Shown one piece after another: positions 29,601 through 42,815 of a DNA stretch of 64,000 nucleotides. The translations under genes and the position numbers were made by a program. Position 1 is the stretch's first letter, and each line of letters starts with the position of its first letter. The DNA lies in assembly GCF_020921035.1 (NCBI RefSeq), contig NC_063159.1, forward strand, positions 7,852,501-7,916,500. The letters run 5' to 3'. The DNA comes from Rhodamnia argentea (lineage: Eukaryota > Streptophyta > Magnoliopsida > Myrtales > Myrtaceae). Below the pieces are notes generated by a model. That model saw nothing but the letters and a program-made list of their open reading frames with translations, had not been told where the DNA came from and did no database searches.

Positions 29601-30522
29601 CTTTAAATCATGTGAGGTTAATGGTAGGATACTTCTGCGTGAAGGTTTGATTGATGTTAAAGACATTGAGGATTGCATGTTGAAAGGAAATTGTAAGAAG
29701 TTAGGCATCAAGCTTCCTGCTTGGTCAATCTTACAATGTCTGCTAGCTTCAGCTAAGTCGGAGACTGACGGTTTGCTCATCTGTACGTTTATCAAATCTG
29801 AGTATTTCGTTTGTGGAATATGGATAGTTGCATGTTATTTTAAGGATTCTCACGGATGTTTTTTGAATGGATTCACAGTTGATGATGTGGAGCTTACATT
29901 GATGAACAGTCCGAGGGACAGGATGTTTGAGTGGTTTATTGGCCCTTTGTTAGTTATCAAAGAACAAATCAAGGGCCTCCGGTTAACCGAAGACGAGGAG
30001 GCGTGCCTTAGAGAGCTAGTAATGATGTGCAAAAATGAAAAACCCGAGGATTGGGACGACACTGGATTTCCATCCGATGACAGTGTGAGAAGGGCACAAG
30101 TGCAAGCCATAGTTAGAAGGTATGAGTTTGCGGTCAATCTCTTGTCCCTAGGGTAATAGATAATACAGAAATGTACACTATCAAACTGTATGTACTGTGT
30201 AGTATTAGATTCGGCCCATGCTAGTCCCTCCTTCACCTGCTTGAATTAGAGAGGCTGATGGGAATCAGTTCCTTCCGTGCATTTACTTGATGGTTGCAGG
30301 TTGCAGGGGATCGTAGCTTCCATGTCCCGATTGCCGACTTTTAGACGCCGGTTCAGACATTTGGTGAAGGTGTTGTATATAGAGGCTGTCCACGCCGGTT
30401 CCTCTGCAAACCGCATGGGAGGCATCTTCAAATCCGGATATGGGAGGGATAGCTCGACCGGAACTGCTGATGGAGAGGAGAGAGATGTAGGGCGTGTCAG
30501 CATGCCTGATGGGATTGTCTAG
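26601..30522 (+). CDS. Multi-pass membrane protein, At3g27390-like (function unknown)
   Basis: Nine exons: 26601-26694, 26945-27053, 27165-27357, 28522-28658, 28741-29029, 29145-29251, 29358-29517, 29587-30119, 30300-30522. They sum to 1845 nt and 614 residues with every junction in frame. The N-terminal half has several hydrophobic spans (WSFVTFLPFFFSLFVLGLL, VCIIGLGNSAVIIGLWIA, ILKILVLIILPVPLVLWP, AIILWPLAVVGAVAAAFLASF). The C-terminal half is soluble, with an acidic WDDTGFPSDD region and a basic RLPTFRRRFRHL stretch. It resembles the plant family annotated only as uncharacterised membrane protein At3g27390. I infer an integral membrane protein and cannot assign a biochemical role. The start is the first ATG after the CT leader and begins the first hydrophobic exon. 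Confidence 0.9.
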
Positions 30523-31261
30523 CGATTTTCTTCGCCGCACGTGATTAAGGGTCCAGCATTCGTACATGGTCATACACTGATAGTTTCACGGCATTAGGAA
30601 CTGTATTGTATTGAACCAGGAAAATTGATTTACCAAGGTATTGTACAGAAAGTGTTCGCGACGGCTTATGTTTTTGGGTCACTTGTGTTTTGTGCTTCGG
30701 CGGACAACTTGCAGTCAGAATGTCAACTTCTCGGAAGACCAGGGGATTTGGAGCATAGCCGCTGAGATTTGAGCCTTTCTTTCTTTTGAAGTCAGCTAGT
30801 TAAGAATAGAAATGCTAGTTTTCTCGAAGAATTTAAGGGTCTATTTGACTTGAAAAATATTTTCTTTTAGAAAAATCGTTTGTAAAGTTTAGAATTAAAA
30901 ATATTTTCATCATTTACGAGAATATTTAAATATAAATTATTGTCGATAATTATATATTTTTCGTTGATTTATAATTTCAAGCCATTTTTAAAAAAAAAAT
31001 GCTTTTTGTGTTATTCATTTTTCACGGTACCCGGACATCCGGCATCCATATTCTTATGGGGCATCTTTTTTCGAGAGAAAAATATGATGGGACTTTTTCT
31101 CGATTCTTTTGTCAAAATTTGAAATATTTTTTAAAATCGTAAAGGACAACAAAAGAGATTATATGTATGTGTCAATATTCCCATTTTGGAAATCAAGACA
31201 AACCTAATGCATATTCATTGATATGAATGAATCGCTGATATCAACCGTCATTCCTTGGATC
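30523..31261. other. 3' flank and intergenic, no gene seen
   Basis: Probable 3' UTR to about 30750, then AT-rich DNA. The GAAAAATATTTTC words near 30855 recur near 20998 and 44935, suggesting a dispersed low-complexity repeat. Confidence 0.4.
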
Positions 31262-31686
31262 ACGTGAGTTCACCTGCAAACTTTTCCATTGCATCTCCTT
31301 CAGCCAAAATGTCTGGGTCACTGCTAAGTAAGCAAAGAACTCAGCATGGTTTTGAGCCTGTCATCTATTTGTAAGAACATTTCCTAAGTTCGGAAATCTC
31401 GATTCATCTCCTCCTTCTACTCTTTTAAAGGAAATCAACGCATTAGAACTCGATACATCTGGTTATCTATCTAGTTCTCCTTCCAGTACCACTCAGGCAC
31501 ATGCCAGCAAAAGATGTAGTAAGCAAACTCACAAGAGTTCCCTGTTACTGTTCATGATAATAAGATGGACAATAATTTCAGCCAGGCTGAGAAAACTCTA
31601 GCTCTTGCCAGGGATGGAGAATCCCCAGGTCGCGCATGTCGGCACATTAATCATAATGATCAGCCTATTAAAGTCGCGACAGAATC
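31262..31686 (+). pseudogene. Orphan fragment of KNL1 exon 3
   Basis: This stretch is a diverged copy of 35848-36283, an internal piece of exon 3 of the KNL1 gene 4.6 kb downstream, same orientation. Shared text includes TCACCTGCAAACTTTTCC, TCTGGTTATCTATCTA and GCTGAGAAAACTCTAGCTC. It has small indels (for example extra bases near 31345-31380 and a lost segment near 31555) that break the frame. No exon edge or promoter came with it. Confidence 0.9.
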
Positions 31687-33574
31687 TTGATATGTCTGTC
31701 GAATGTGAATTTTTGTTTGCGATTCGTTGATTGCGCTTGTTTTGGTTAGGATGAGTCCGGAGGAGGGGTTCCGAATTCTGAGGAGCTTCTAACAAGAGAT
31801 CGTTCACGACAATGAGCTCGTGAATCTTCTATCCGAGGAACCACGGCCAATCTGCTATGTTGGGTTCGAACCGTCTGCCAGAACTCGCATTGCTCGGGTC
31901 CTGCTTTTCACCTGATTGATCGCGTCTGTCCTTGGCAATTTATCACGATTTTGTATTTTGTGCATCTATGCTTGGCAATTTATCATGCTTTGGCTAGATG
32001 GGTAGTGGCCTGGTTTTTGTTCTCTAAGCTGTTTAGCCAGTCGAGCGCGAAGGTTTGAGATAGAACCCCGTCTGACATTGCTTTTCTTTTTTTTGTTGGG
32101 ACTGGCTTTTCATCGCTTCTGAAGTCCACATTTTCATTTTGCCGGATGCAAAGTGAAGATTTTGCTTCTTGATTTGCTTCCTCCGGCGAGCAAAATGGAT
32201 GGAGACCCAGTGAAAATCCATCATGCGATTGAGCTGTGGAAATCTCTCGGCGTGGATCTTACCGATGATGAAGTGGAATTTCTGTGGTCGTCAAGAGAAA
32301 TTAACTCTCGCGAAAGACGGACACTGGCAAATATATCGTGACATCATGAGCAATAACGCGTTCCGCTGCGTATTTAATCAAATCCATTTACCAGCAGGGC
32401 CGCATGTCTATTGGCACATGCTGAGCTGTACTTAGGCAATTTGACCCTCTTACGCGTAGCTATCCATTTTTGTCCATCTTTACGAAGAATGAGATAAAAT
32501 TTTGTGACAGAGCTGCATAAAGTGTGCGGTAATGAGCCTTTTATGTTACCGTAATTTTTTGCGGCTAAACCTAGTGCACACTTTTTGTGGCTAAACCTAG
32601 GTTAATTTTTAAAATCAGTTAGGACTCAAATCGTTACGGTGCTTGTTCTTTTAAAGGATTACCTGAACCGGAAAGGTCCGAAATATTCGATTTGGTTCGT
32701 GTACCCAAATTAATGTCCTCGACCAAAAAAAAAAAAAAACAGTTCACTTGTGCTTTTATCTGTGATAATAGCTGTATATCTCAATCTTTTTGACCCATTG
32801 AATATGAAGGATTAAATTTGACTGAAAAAAACATATGAAGGATTAAAGGCACTAGAATACTTAAGTGATTAAAAAGAATGAATCGTGGAATGAGGTACCA
32901 CAAAATGAACGAAGATTATAATATAAATAATCAAGTTAAATGTTAGATTATAATTCATGCTTGATAATTCCTCACAAATCGATTTGCCTAGGTATTCACA
33001 GAAGTACTCGTTTTGGACCCAGCTAGCCGAGAACTGAAATGCTTCTCTTCCAGGAAAATATTTTATTACGAATATATTTAGGCACAAATAATTATAGATA
33101 ATTAAATATTTATATTAATTATTTTAAACAATATAAGTGAAGTTTAAACAATATATTTTAAATCATATCGTGTTGCATTGAAGCGTTAGGACCGATTCGG
33201 ACTAAACATTATTGATAACCATGGATACGAATGCTAATATCAACCGTCGATCACGGGACCACCACGTTAATTATCAAATTATCATCTAAATCATAAATAA
33301 TATTTATTGGATGACAATAATATACGCTGTAAATTACTTTCCGGAAAGTTAATTTAATTTAAAATTCGACCAAAAATATTAATTTAAAAAAAAAATTGAA
33401 AATTTTGTCTTTGAAAGAAAAGGGCAAAAAAGTCTGATCGGTTTCCCCCCTTTTCAAACACACGTCAATCTGTCATTTCCCGCACAACTCCCTCCCAGTC
33501 CGCGCTTCGTTCGTCTCCTTTCGTCTCTTCACTCTCTCCTCTCTGCACTGGTCGAACTCGGAATCCCCCCGGCG
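31687..33574. other. Intergenic, KNL1 upstream region
   Basis: No supported gene. A frame of 62 codons at 32153-32341 contains a helix-like stretch (KIHHAIELWKSLGVDL) I could not assign. Much of 32870-33430 is very AT-rich. The last 130 bases before the KNL1 start are pyrimidine-rich leader. Confidence 0.45.
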
Positions 33575-34180
33575 ATGTCGTCGAAGGAGCTCCCTGAAGA
33601 CCCCGCCAACACCGGGACCGAGGACGAGACCGTCGCCGCCAGGAGGAAGCGGTCTCGCCGCGTCAGCTTTGCCGACGTGGAGATCACCTCCGTCCACATC
33701 TTCAAGCGGGACGAGGATTACTACGACAGCACCTCTCCCTCCCATCCCAAGCCCGATGGCCCGGACTCCGGCGGCGGGTCCGCGGGGGACGACGCCGGGG
33801 TGCGGCCGCTGTTTAGGGATTTGGGGGACCACAGCGACGACTCGAGAGAGCGCACGCCGAGCGGAGATTACGATAAGGAGGACGGGGAGGAGGACGACGA
33901 CGAGGTCGGGGTCGCCAGGAAGTCGTTCCTGAGGCCGATTGGGTCGCCGTCTCCGGGGAGCAGCACGTTTGGCTCTGCAACTTCTAATGACGGTAAGTTA
34001 ATTTGTGTCTGTACGATTTTTAGCTTACCAGAGCTTTGGGTTTAAGAAAACATGGTAGGGTGAATTTCAGTGTACGGCGAGCAGACTTGGTGAAAATTGG
34101 TGGGAAAGATATTTAGGCTGTGAAGCAAACGCTTCAAATTTTTGGACTTGAGCCTCATGTTTCTTCTAAGATTTGAATTC

Positions 34181-34222
<42 letters not shown>

Positions 34223-37200
34223 TTGTCTGCGGAGAGGAAATTATTTATAGTGACTAATTGCTGTGCTATAAGTGGATGAAAGCTGTGGCTTTATTTGTAG
34301 TGCTATGCTGCAAGTTCCTCTTTCTGGCCCTTATGTGGGCCGTAAAGTTTTATGTTGTCCTGAATATTGTGTTTTGCTGGTACTGTTTCCCAGAAGACAA
34401 TTTTTTTGGTCCTGTCTCCGCAAGCTTCATTAGACCCGGAAGGCTCTCTGACTCTGCTGCTTCAGATGAAAATCACGATGTAACTATGGACTCTACAGCA
34501 TTCTCAATGCATTTTCGTAGCCTTGCCAGATCCGACTCTGGCATGGAGAAGTCGCCAACAGGCATTCATCTTACCTTTGATGAGAGAACACCCTCGGACA
34601 GAAATACCCCTGTCAGCACTGGAAGTTTAATGATGCTAACAAATGCTAGGAAGCTGACTCCAGAATCTGCTCGTCTTATGCATAATGTTCACAGTAATGG
34701 TAAAGATTCCAATGAAATGAGCCTTATTGGGAATAGTCCAAATAGGTATGACTATGGTAGACTTTCTCCCTCCTTGGATGCCATCCTGGCAGAAGGCAGC
34801 CAGGATTTGCAAGCTCTTCCTGGTTCTGATGTTGACAATGCGAATGCATCAGCTACTTTTGAAGTTTCCAATGCTGATGAGAGTGGAAGCAGTAAGGAGA
34901 ATGTTAAGGGTTCTGCAGATAACATGATGACCTGTATGGGCACTGATGGAACCAATCAGATGAGTGTTCCAGCTCATCATGAATTAGACAAGGCAAATAG
35001 TGCTTCCGAAGGAATGCACATTCAGAATGTTGGGAGTGATTCATCTAATATGGTCGACAGTTTCACTCCCGATGCACCTGTTTATCAGCATATCCATACT
35101 CCCAATCAGACTATAAAAGTAAGAACATTGTTCTAGTATATATTTTATTTGTTTATTTACAGATTTATTTTTTGCGTTTTACATTTTGACTAGCTAGAAC
35201 CACTCAACCTTTATTGGGGCATCTGGAATACGTGCACCTCCCTGGTAATTTTGAGTTTGATTGGTCTCAGAAACTAATGGTGGAATGGAAGTGTCTTTGG
35301 TTGCATGTAGCAGTTATCTGCTGCAGCCATATGCAGCACTATATTCTCTAGTTTAGGAGTAGCTTATGAGATCCTGTTGCTGAGATTTAATTTTACGATC
35401 AACGATGTATAATTCCACAATTGATTGGTTGATGTGAATTACGCATCTGTTTCTCATGCATGTTGGCTAGGCTATATGGCTCTCTGCGTCCCTTTCTTTA
35501 TTTTGTTTTTCTTGTCTTCTGTCTAAAGTTCAATGAAGGCTATGCTGGGATTTTTCCAGATGAATTTTTAAGCTTCTGGTTTCTCAGACTTGCTCTCTGT
35601 GCGATAATCGGAACATTTTTTTGGGAATAAATGGACCATATTGTGGATTGAAGCTTTTAATTCTCTTCTCTTTGCAGCTTGGGTCTGTATTTCAACATGT
35701 GACTGAAGTATCTGTCAAGGAAAATTCCCTGTGGAATGGAAGTCAGAATCTTGATTCTACTGAACAGGACCCCAACAGATTGCACACATCTCATTTGAAA
35801 GGCTCTATATCGTCTTTAGCAGCTAAAAGGCGGCAATTATTTCTGGATACAGTTAGTTCACCTGCAAACTTTTCCATTGCATCTGCTTCAGCCAAAATTT
35901 CTGGTTCACTGCTAAGTAAGGAGGGTTCGACGCTGTCATCTTTTTGGAAGAACATTCCTAAGTTCGGAAATCTTGATTCATCTCCTTCTACTCGTTTAAA
36001 GGAAATCAAAGCATTAAAACTCAAGTTATCTGGTTATCTATCTACTTCTCCTTCCAGTACCATTCAGGTACACACTAGCAAAGATGTAGTAAGCAAACTC
36101 ACAGTTTCCCCTGTTGCTGTTCTTGATAGCAGTCCAACAAAGACCCCAATCATAAATAAGACGAATACTAATTTGAGCCAAGCTGAGAAAACTCTAGCTC
36201 TTGCCAGGAATGGACAATCTCCAGCTCGCGCATCTTTGCACATTAATCATAATGATCAACCTGTTACAGTAGCGACAGAAATGGTCTCGCTCGACAACTT
36301 CAGCGTGTCAGGTGGTGGAGTGATGCAACCACAATCTATGTTCGAGAGTTCTGAAAACACTGCCTTGGTCTCTTTGAAAACTGATCCTTCATTGGATGAA
36401 ACTGCTGTTGCTCGAAGAAAGGATAATGAGGAACCTATTGTCAGTCGTAGGTTGTCAACTTCCCCAGTGCAAAGGTTAAATCATGAGTTATTACCATCAG
36501 GGAATGATCAAAGTACACGTGGTTTCTCTATGCAACAAAATGTGTACACAAAGTCCATTGGCAATGACTCAGATCAATTTGGAAGTCCTTTACAGTCTGT
36601 AGCCTCTGGTGGCTATCCAATTGAAGATGTTAACAAGATAAAGTCCTGCTTCCTTGAGAGGATATCTCCAAGGGGCGGAAACATGTTGGATTTGCAGAGT
36701 TTAAAGCCGCTCAAGGACCTCCAGACTGAAGCAGATGGAGTCAGATCAATAGATGAAGTTTCTTTTGGGGGAAGAAAAGTTTCTTCTGTTATGCCTGATT
36801 CCATATATCCAAACAAAAGTACTGATGTGTCTTTGCCTAAAAAGGTCATGTCGTGAAACTGAAAGCACCTCAAGATCGTCATGATTTTCTGTTGACACCG
36901 ATGAGTTTGTTTCTGTTATTTGTCTTTATTGATTCTATGGGTTGCTATGCAGAGCCTCTCCAAGGAACCAGCGCAGAATGACGACAAAGAAATCCATAAC
37001 ATGCCCCATCGTGAGAATATGCAGTCCATTGTTGGGGAAAGCATAGCTACTTCTAAGTCTCACGCATTTGGCATTATTAGTAATGACAATCAGCTGGAGC
37101 CTCGTCATTCCGAAAGTATTTTGGCGGCACAAGAGATCAAGGAATGTCACCATCGGAAGAGGAAAGGAGATGTTCTTGAGGATGGAGATCCTGTCGGTAA

Positions 37201-40200
37201 GGTCGCCAGGACAACAGGGAGTTCAGAAATCAAAAGAAGTGAAGGATTTGATGTCAATTCCTCACTTGAACATCCCAAAAATTCTTGTATGGAAAGAGAG
37301 AATACTGGAAATAGCATACCACAATGTAGAAATTGGAAAGATGTTAGTGTAATGTTGACAATTCTATATCTTTCCTTTTTGTGGTGCTCTTCACAATAAG
37401 TAGTCCAATACTCGATGCTTCTCTTTGATTTGGAGATCAACTTGCAGGTTTTTACAAAGTTCTTGGATGATAGCAGAAAAGTAACGTCTCCCTTGGTTGA
37501 CAAGCTAGATATGAGAATGGTATTTATTTATTTTCCTTTCTTTCTATTTTGAGGTTATGCAAATTTTCAGTCATCCTCTTGATGTTCTACATATAGTTAT
37601 TGGCATCTTTTTTTTTTTTTTTTTTGTGGGTGATGTATAGATCAGCATGCTCGATGAGATGTTAGTTTACCTTCAGAAAGTCAAAAACTACGAGCTGCTT
37701 AGCTCTGCCATCCAGACTAAGGTTAGCTAGGCTATTGGCCAATGTCTGCCTCTATCTCCTTTTCTTTTATATGAAGGCAATTTTATGATGTAGCAATGTA
37801 ATGATTTTTAGTTCGTGATTTTACAGAAGGCAGATCAATCTCGTAGTGCTTCTGAGAAAAGGTAGTGTCCATTTTAACTTTGTGAGAGTCATGACTAATT
37901 GATACGTGGCGTGTTGGGTATAAAAAATGAGTTTTTTCCATCATTGAGTTTTGCAGATTATATGAGATCATTCCTCTGCTGTATAAAGCATTGCATGAAA
38001 AGGAGAGATTGCGCTTAAATTGTGCGAAGCGCGAGAGGCTGCAGGTATAGAGCAACTCACTCACATATTTTCTTAATTCATGGTCTGCATGCTGATGTTG
38101 TTCTCAGCAGAAAACAGAACAAATCTTGAGGTCTTCGATTCAAGAGTCTCATGCATTAAAGTTGATAATCAAGAAGACCTCATTGTTTGCTGGTGAGGGT
38201 GGCAGTCCTGATGATCATCAATGTTCAACTCAATTTGAGAACAAATACGAGGTAGGTGACTTGTTTAGTTGTTGTTGTATCATTCGCTCCTAGCAAGTGC
38301 CGATCTAGTGCATACGATCGCATCCTGTCTCCTCCACCCCAAACTACCACATTAAGGAAGGAAAGGAAAAAAAATGAAGAGAAAAAAAAGTGAATGGAGG
38401 GAAAGAGCATGACTGACATATTCCGAGACTGATGTGACAGTCAACATAAAGTTTAATGGGATTTACTCTGCTTTTCCATCCCCAGAAACGTATTTTCGTT
38501 TCTTTCTCAATAATTACATGTCAACTTCATAGCCTTCTCAAATCCACAGTTTTTTTTTTTTTTTTGAAATTTCAGATGGTAACCCTGCTTGTGACTAAGT
38601 TTGTCAAATAGTAATTTCAGCTATTTGAAGATGGTTGTTATCATTATTGTTGTTGAAATTACTTAAGATTGAATGAATCTGCTCGTCCAGTTATGGCAAC
38701 GGGAAGTCCTTTTCAGGTTTCTATTGCATATTTTCATCCGTATTAAATTTGTACGAGTGCCCAAGGCACAATGGCTTACGGCATCATATTCTTTCATTGT
38801 TCTACATATAATTAGTGATGGGAAATAAAACCTCTTCATCTGGTTTTTAAGTCCTCATTGTTACTGCTAAAGAGTTGAGCAGTTGTGTATAGACCCATTT
38901 GTTCCTATGCAGTTTTTTGTGATGTGATCATGTATTGTTACCGGATATGGTCCAGACATGGAATGGTACTCGCATTGTAGTATAGTTGAATAATGAATGT
39001 TGCCTGAAATGCAGTAAGCCTCTGAAGTTCATTGAAAGTTTTTCTCTCCTGCCATGCAACTAATGATGCAGTTATTGCAAATAAACGAAGAAATAGAAGC
39101 TAGTATCTCTGAAGTCTTATGACCAAACTGTCGAAACTAAGGCAGGAAATTCTCATTACACTCGGGCCATGTAAAAAGATGAGATGCAGACATGTCCCAG
39201 TTCAAAGCATGAAATCTGACTTCCTGCTATGTTTTGATTTCAGTTTTGAAGTTTATGGAATGAATCCCAATATCACATGCTTAAAGCTGTATAAATCCAA
39301 GCACCAATTACGTCAACTGATAAAAACTATGAATAAAGTGAGAGGTCTAGATTGTGCCATCAAAGGTAAAAGCAATTAGGACCTTGTATTAAAATTCACC
39401 TCACAGGCTTAAAACTTGTCCCTTACACCTTTTCATAAGGTTTAGAAAGAATAGATATTTTATTTGTCCTATACTTTTTCTAATTCTGGAGGTGAGTATG
39501 CAGTCAATGACTTTGACCTTTTTAAAGTGATGTATATGTTCAAAACGCAAGCTCATGGTCAAATAATTCTGACATGCAAGCACTCTTTAAGTTCTGCACA
39601 GAAAGGTTGCGTCACTTCCTACCATCATCGTCTAATGTATTGTTGTGCACGGTAGTGAATATTTATGTGTGATGTGTAGCAGTTGTGACTTCATGCTTCT
39701 GGGACAATTATTGCTATCCTGCAATCACATATTCATTATTTCTCAGCGTAGCATGTAGTGTAGTAACATGCAGGTTGATCTTTCTTTATTAACCTTTTTG
39801 CCTTTTTAGTTAGTCATAATAACAATATGTCTTAGCGAAAGTCATTGATTTTGTGCATACTCTGTTAAAAGAGATGCTATTTCTGCAGGTTTCTCATAAC
39901 AAAATGACATCAATGAAGCAGGAGATTGAAATCTTAGAGAAGAAAATAGAGAACTTGACCAAATCTCTAAACAGATTTTGCAAGATGAAGGAAGAATTAG
40001 ATTGCGTAGAGACAATTGGACTAATCAATAACTTGATGAAGAAAAGGATGTGTTGCAGATTGGTTCGCCTGGATTTGCAGGTTTTCTAATTTACCGTTTG
40101 TTCATCCCATACAATGAGAATATTAATCTGTCTGACAGTTCCACCTCTCTACTGTTTGCTCAGCTGTGGAAAGTGAGTTCCTTTGAGAGTAAAAGTGGCC

Positions 40201-42815
40201 ATCATGATATCACTCTTGACTATCTTGGGTTAATTTTCCAAAGGTTGCTTCTTCAATTTCGATTCACGCTATAGAAAAGTTCACTTTACAGTTCTAAAGC
40301 AGTGTATAAATTGTAATACGGTTTTTATTTTTAGCTTTTCCGTTTCCTTGAATCAATGCAGGCTTAGCTTGACTGCTCATCCAGTTCCAAGTTTAACAGT
40401 TTCCAACAAATTGGTTGATACAAAGATAGAACAGGTAATGTATTGTCACTAATGTGGGAGAAGAAATACAGAAGTCTATCATGGTATCTTGTAGCTTATT
40501 TGTTGTTGTTTTGCAACTAGACCTAAATGATGTTTTCTCTTTTGTTAGAATTATCCAAATATGGCAGCTCGCACAGCATTTGCTTTTGTTTTCAACAGCA
40601 AGACAATTAAGAAGTATGCCACTTCAAAATGTTTGGCAAAGGAAACTCAAGTGAGTGTCAATCATAACCTTTTGATGCATCAGTCTAGATTAAATGCTTA
40701 AAATCCCTTTATTCTCCAGTAATCTTGTATGGAAGACGTATGAGGTTATCAGCAAAGGCTGTGTTCCCTTCAGCTGTATCTTGGCCCACTTTTCTTACTT
40801 CGTGTTTAATGGCTTTGCAGATGACACATCTCGTTCTTAGAAATCTCTTGGATGTACTTGAGGAATTACTTCTAGCACGACTAGAAATTAAGAGTCTAAC
40901 ATACACAAGTTTTTTCTCTCCAAGAGGTAACCAAATGTTTTTGTGCTTGGACTCTGTTTTCTTTGTTCTCAAATCAATTGTTTCTTTGGATGTTTTTGGT
41001 ACTTAATACATTTCAGTACCACCGCCTTGTGTGATCTGCTCCCTTCCACACCAAAATTCTGCTTTCATGATGCATTCATCTTCACTCACCGTCGTGTTTA
41101 GTAGCTTTTCTTGGTGTTGTTGGTTTGCCCCTTACTCGTAATTTCTTATCATCATCCAAATGCAAATTGCACTTTATCCATCAAGCTAAATTGTAAGTGT
41201 TGTTTGTACCTTGAATTTGTTGCTTTTTCTCAATGTGGTCCTACAGCTGAATTCTTTTCAAAGTCGGTTGTTGAGCTTAATGACTTCTGTTAACTGCAGT
41301 TCCGGTCAATATTGTTTTTGTGCATGTTGGAGGGAGTTACTGGGTCCTTGTTTTCATTTTTAGGGATAAGTGGTCAATTTTGTGTTCATACTTACGGGAA
41401 GCCAATTTTTGGGAAAGTTCAGTTTCAAATGTTTTGGTGCTGTAATATAGATGGGTTTGCTTGTTGATTTTCTTTGCTGATTATAGACATAATAACGACT
41501 ATAACAAGTGGGTGGAATTGCTGAGTGAGAAATTACTTTTCAAAAAAAAAAAGAGTCAATAAGTTCCGGAATTGAAGTGAAAATTTTAATTTGAGGATGA
41601 AATTCGGAGAATCAAAAGACCAGTCGAGGAACTTAAATGTCATTAAATTGATGGGCATGTGTGGCCTGCCTTCCTTCATTCTCGCTAAAACGAGACTTTC
41701 CATATATAGATCTACATTGTTACCATGTGCACTGATTTTGATTCATGCATTTTACAGATGGGCAACTTGATCTGCTGCTTTCCTTCATTAACTTCCACAG
41801 TGATCAGAAGGTGGCATTAAGCTTTGACATGACATGTCTGAATTGGTAAATTTCTTTTAGTTCTTTTAATATGTTCTGGTGTTTAACATCTGAAGGTTCC
41901 ACAAGCTTCTTTGCAGCTTAAAAAAGTCGTGCATTTACTTGCAGACAGCTTTACAAGAGAAACTAGCATTCTTTGACATCTTATGTTTCCATTTACGCTT
42001 CTCTGGACGGGTCACCCAACCTAGAAATGTCACTTGGGAATTAGATTTCTGCAATTCGCTTCTCTTATATTGTACTTGACCAATCATGTGAAGTACTTGC
42101 CAGGGTTTGCTCCTTGCAGGCCTGTCTAATTGATAACCTAACCATATGATGTGCTTCTGTTTTGCTCAATTATCATTTAGGCTTTTGGTGTCCAATCTGT
42201 GAATTGGACATTTGCCGTCTCAGAAATGAGAAACAGTATGTTCCATGCATGAGTTTTCTCAGCTTGTTGGGTTTGACATTGGCATCTACTCTACTTCTCT
42301 GACTCCTTTTTGAACTTCCATTAGTGTCGATTGGATTAGTTAAGTACTGCTATTATTGAGGAAAAGTATTTTTTTATCTGGACCTTCATTATACTTCAAA
42401 CAAATCCTGTTCTCTTCTAGACTTCAGGGATTTTTTTTTTTTTTTGTGGCACCAATCTTGGACATTTACCTTTGACTAATTCACATTGAGCCCTTTTTCT
42501 GGGCTTCTTAGTTCGAAGTTATTATAGATTATGTGCTGCTATTCAAACTGTATTCATACATAGTGGGTCAAATCTATCGAACCATTTCTATCTTCTGTTC
42601 ATGAAGATGACTCTTGGTGATGATGGCCATTGTGCAGTGGGCTTTATCCTTCAGAAGTTCTCCCATATCGCATCGACGCTTCCATGGAGAAAATTTCTCG
42701 CTCGCTGCCTCAGTCACTTTCAAAGGAGATTACAACCGCTATAGAGCGTCTACCAGTGGGATACTCAAGGATTTTGAGGCTCTGCCGATGTGTCTCCGAT
42801 GCATTACAAGGTTAA
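33575..42815 (+). CDS. KNL1: Kinetochore scaffold KNL1/Spc7
   Basis: Sixteen exons: 33575-33992, 34394-35118, 35678-36844, 36953-37342, 37448-37519, 37641-37721, 37827-37861, 37957-38044, 38111-38251, 39889-40080, 40164-40243, 40362-40434, 40549-40650, 40821-40926, 41758-41845, 42638-42815. The sum is 3936 nt, 1311 residues, all junctions in frame. Near the N-terminus is the PP1-docking motif RVSF (residues 29-32, in RRVSFADVE). A conserved DVTMDSTAFSMHF block lies in exon 2. A long disordered Ser-rich middle follows (exons 2-4), then coiled coil (MTSMKQEIEILEKKIENLTKSL) and a C-terminal Spc7/RWD region (DITLDYLGLIFQR, LLLARLEIKSLTY, VGYSRILRLCRCVSD). KNL1 is the KMN-network scaffold that joins centromere, microtubules and the spindle checkpoint. 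Exon 9 has a NAGNAG acceptor (AGCAG at 38106-38110), so one Gln may be optional. Confidence 0.92.
34187..34219. repeat. CT microsatellite in KNL1 intron 1
   Basis: About sixteen CT units between exons 1 and 2. Confidence 0.9.
39070..39180 (+). other. Exon-like relic within KNL1 intron 9
   Basis: After an acceptor-like TGATGCAG the sequence encodes QINEEIEASISEV, and one frame over KLSKLRQEI. Both resemble KNL1 coiled-coil sequence. A one-base frame change (near 39113-39120) and an in-frame stop prevent its use, and exons 9 and 10 already join directly in frame (KYE to VSHNKM). It may be a duplicated or abandoned exon. Confidence 0.35.

Noticed and set aside
39119..39379. Open frame of 86 codons treated as a KNL1 exon
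   Set aside because: Exons 9 and 10 already join in frame without it, most of the frame has no family resemblance, and only its first few residues look like coiled coil.
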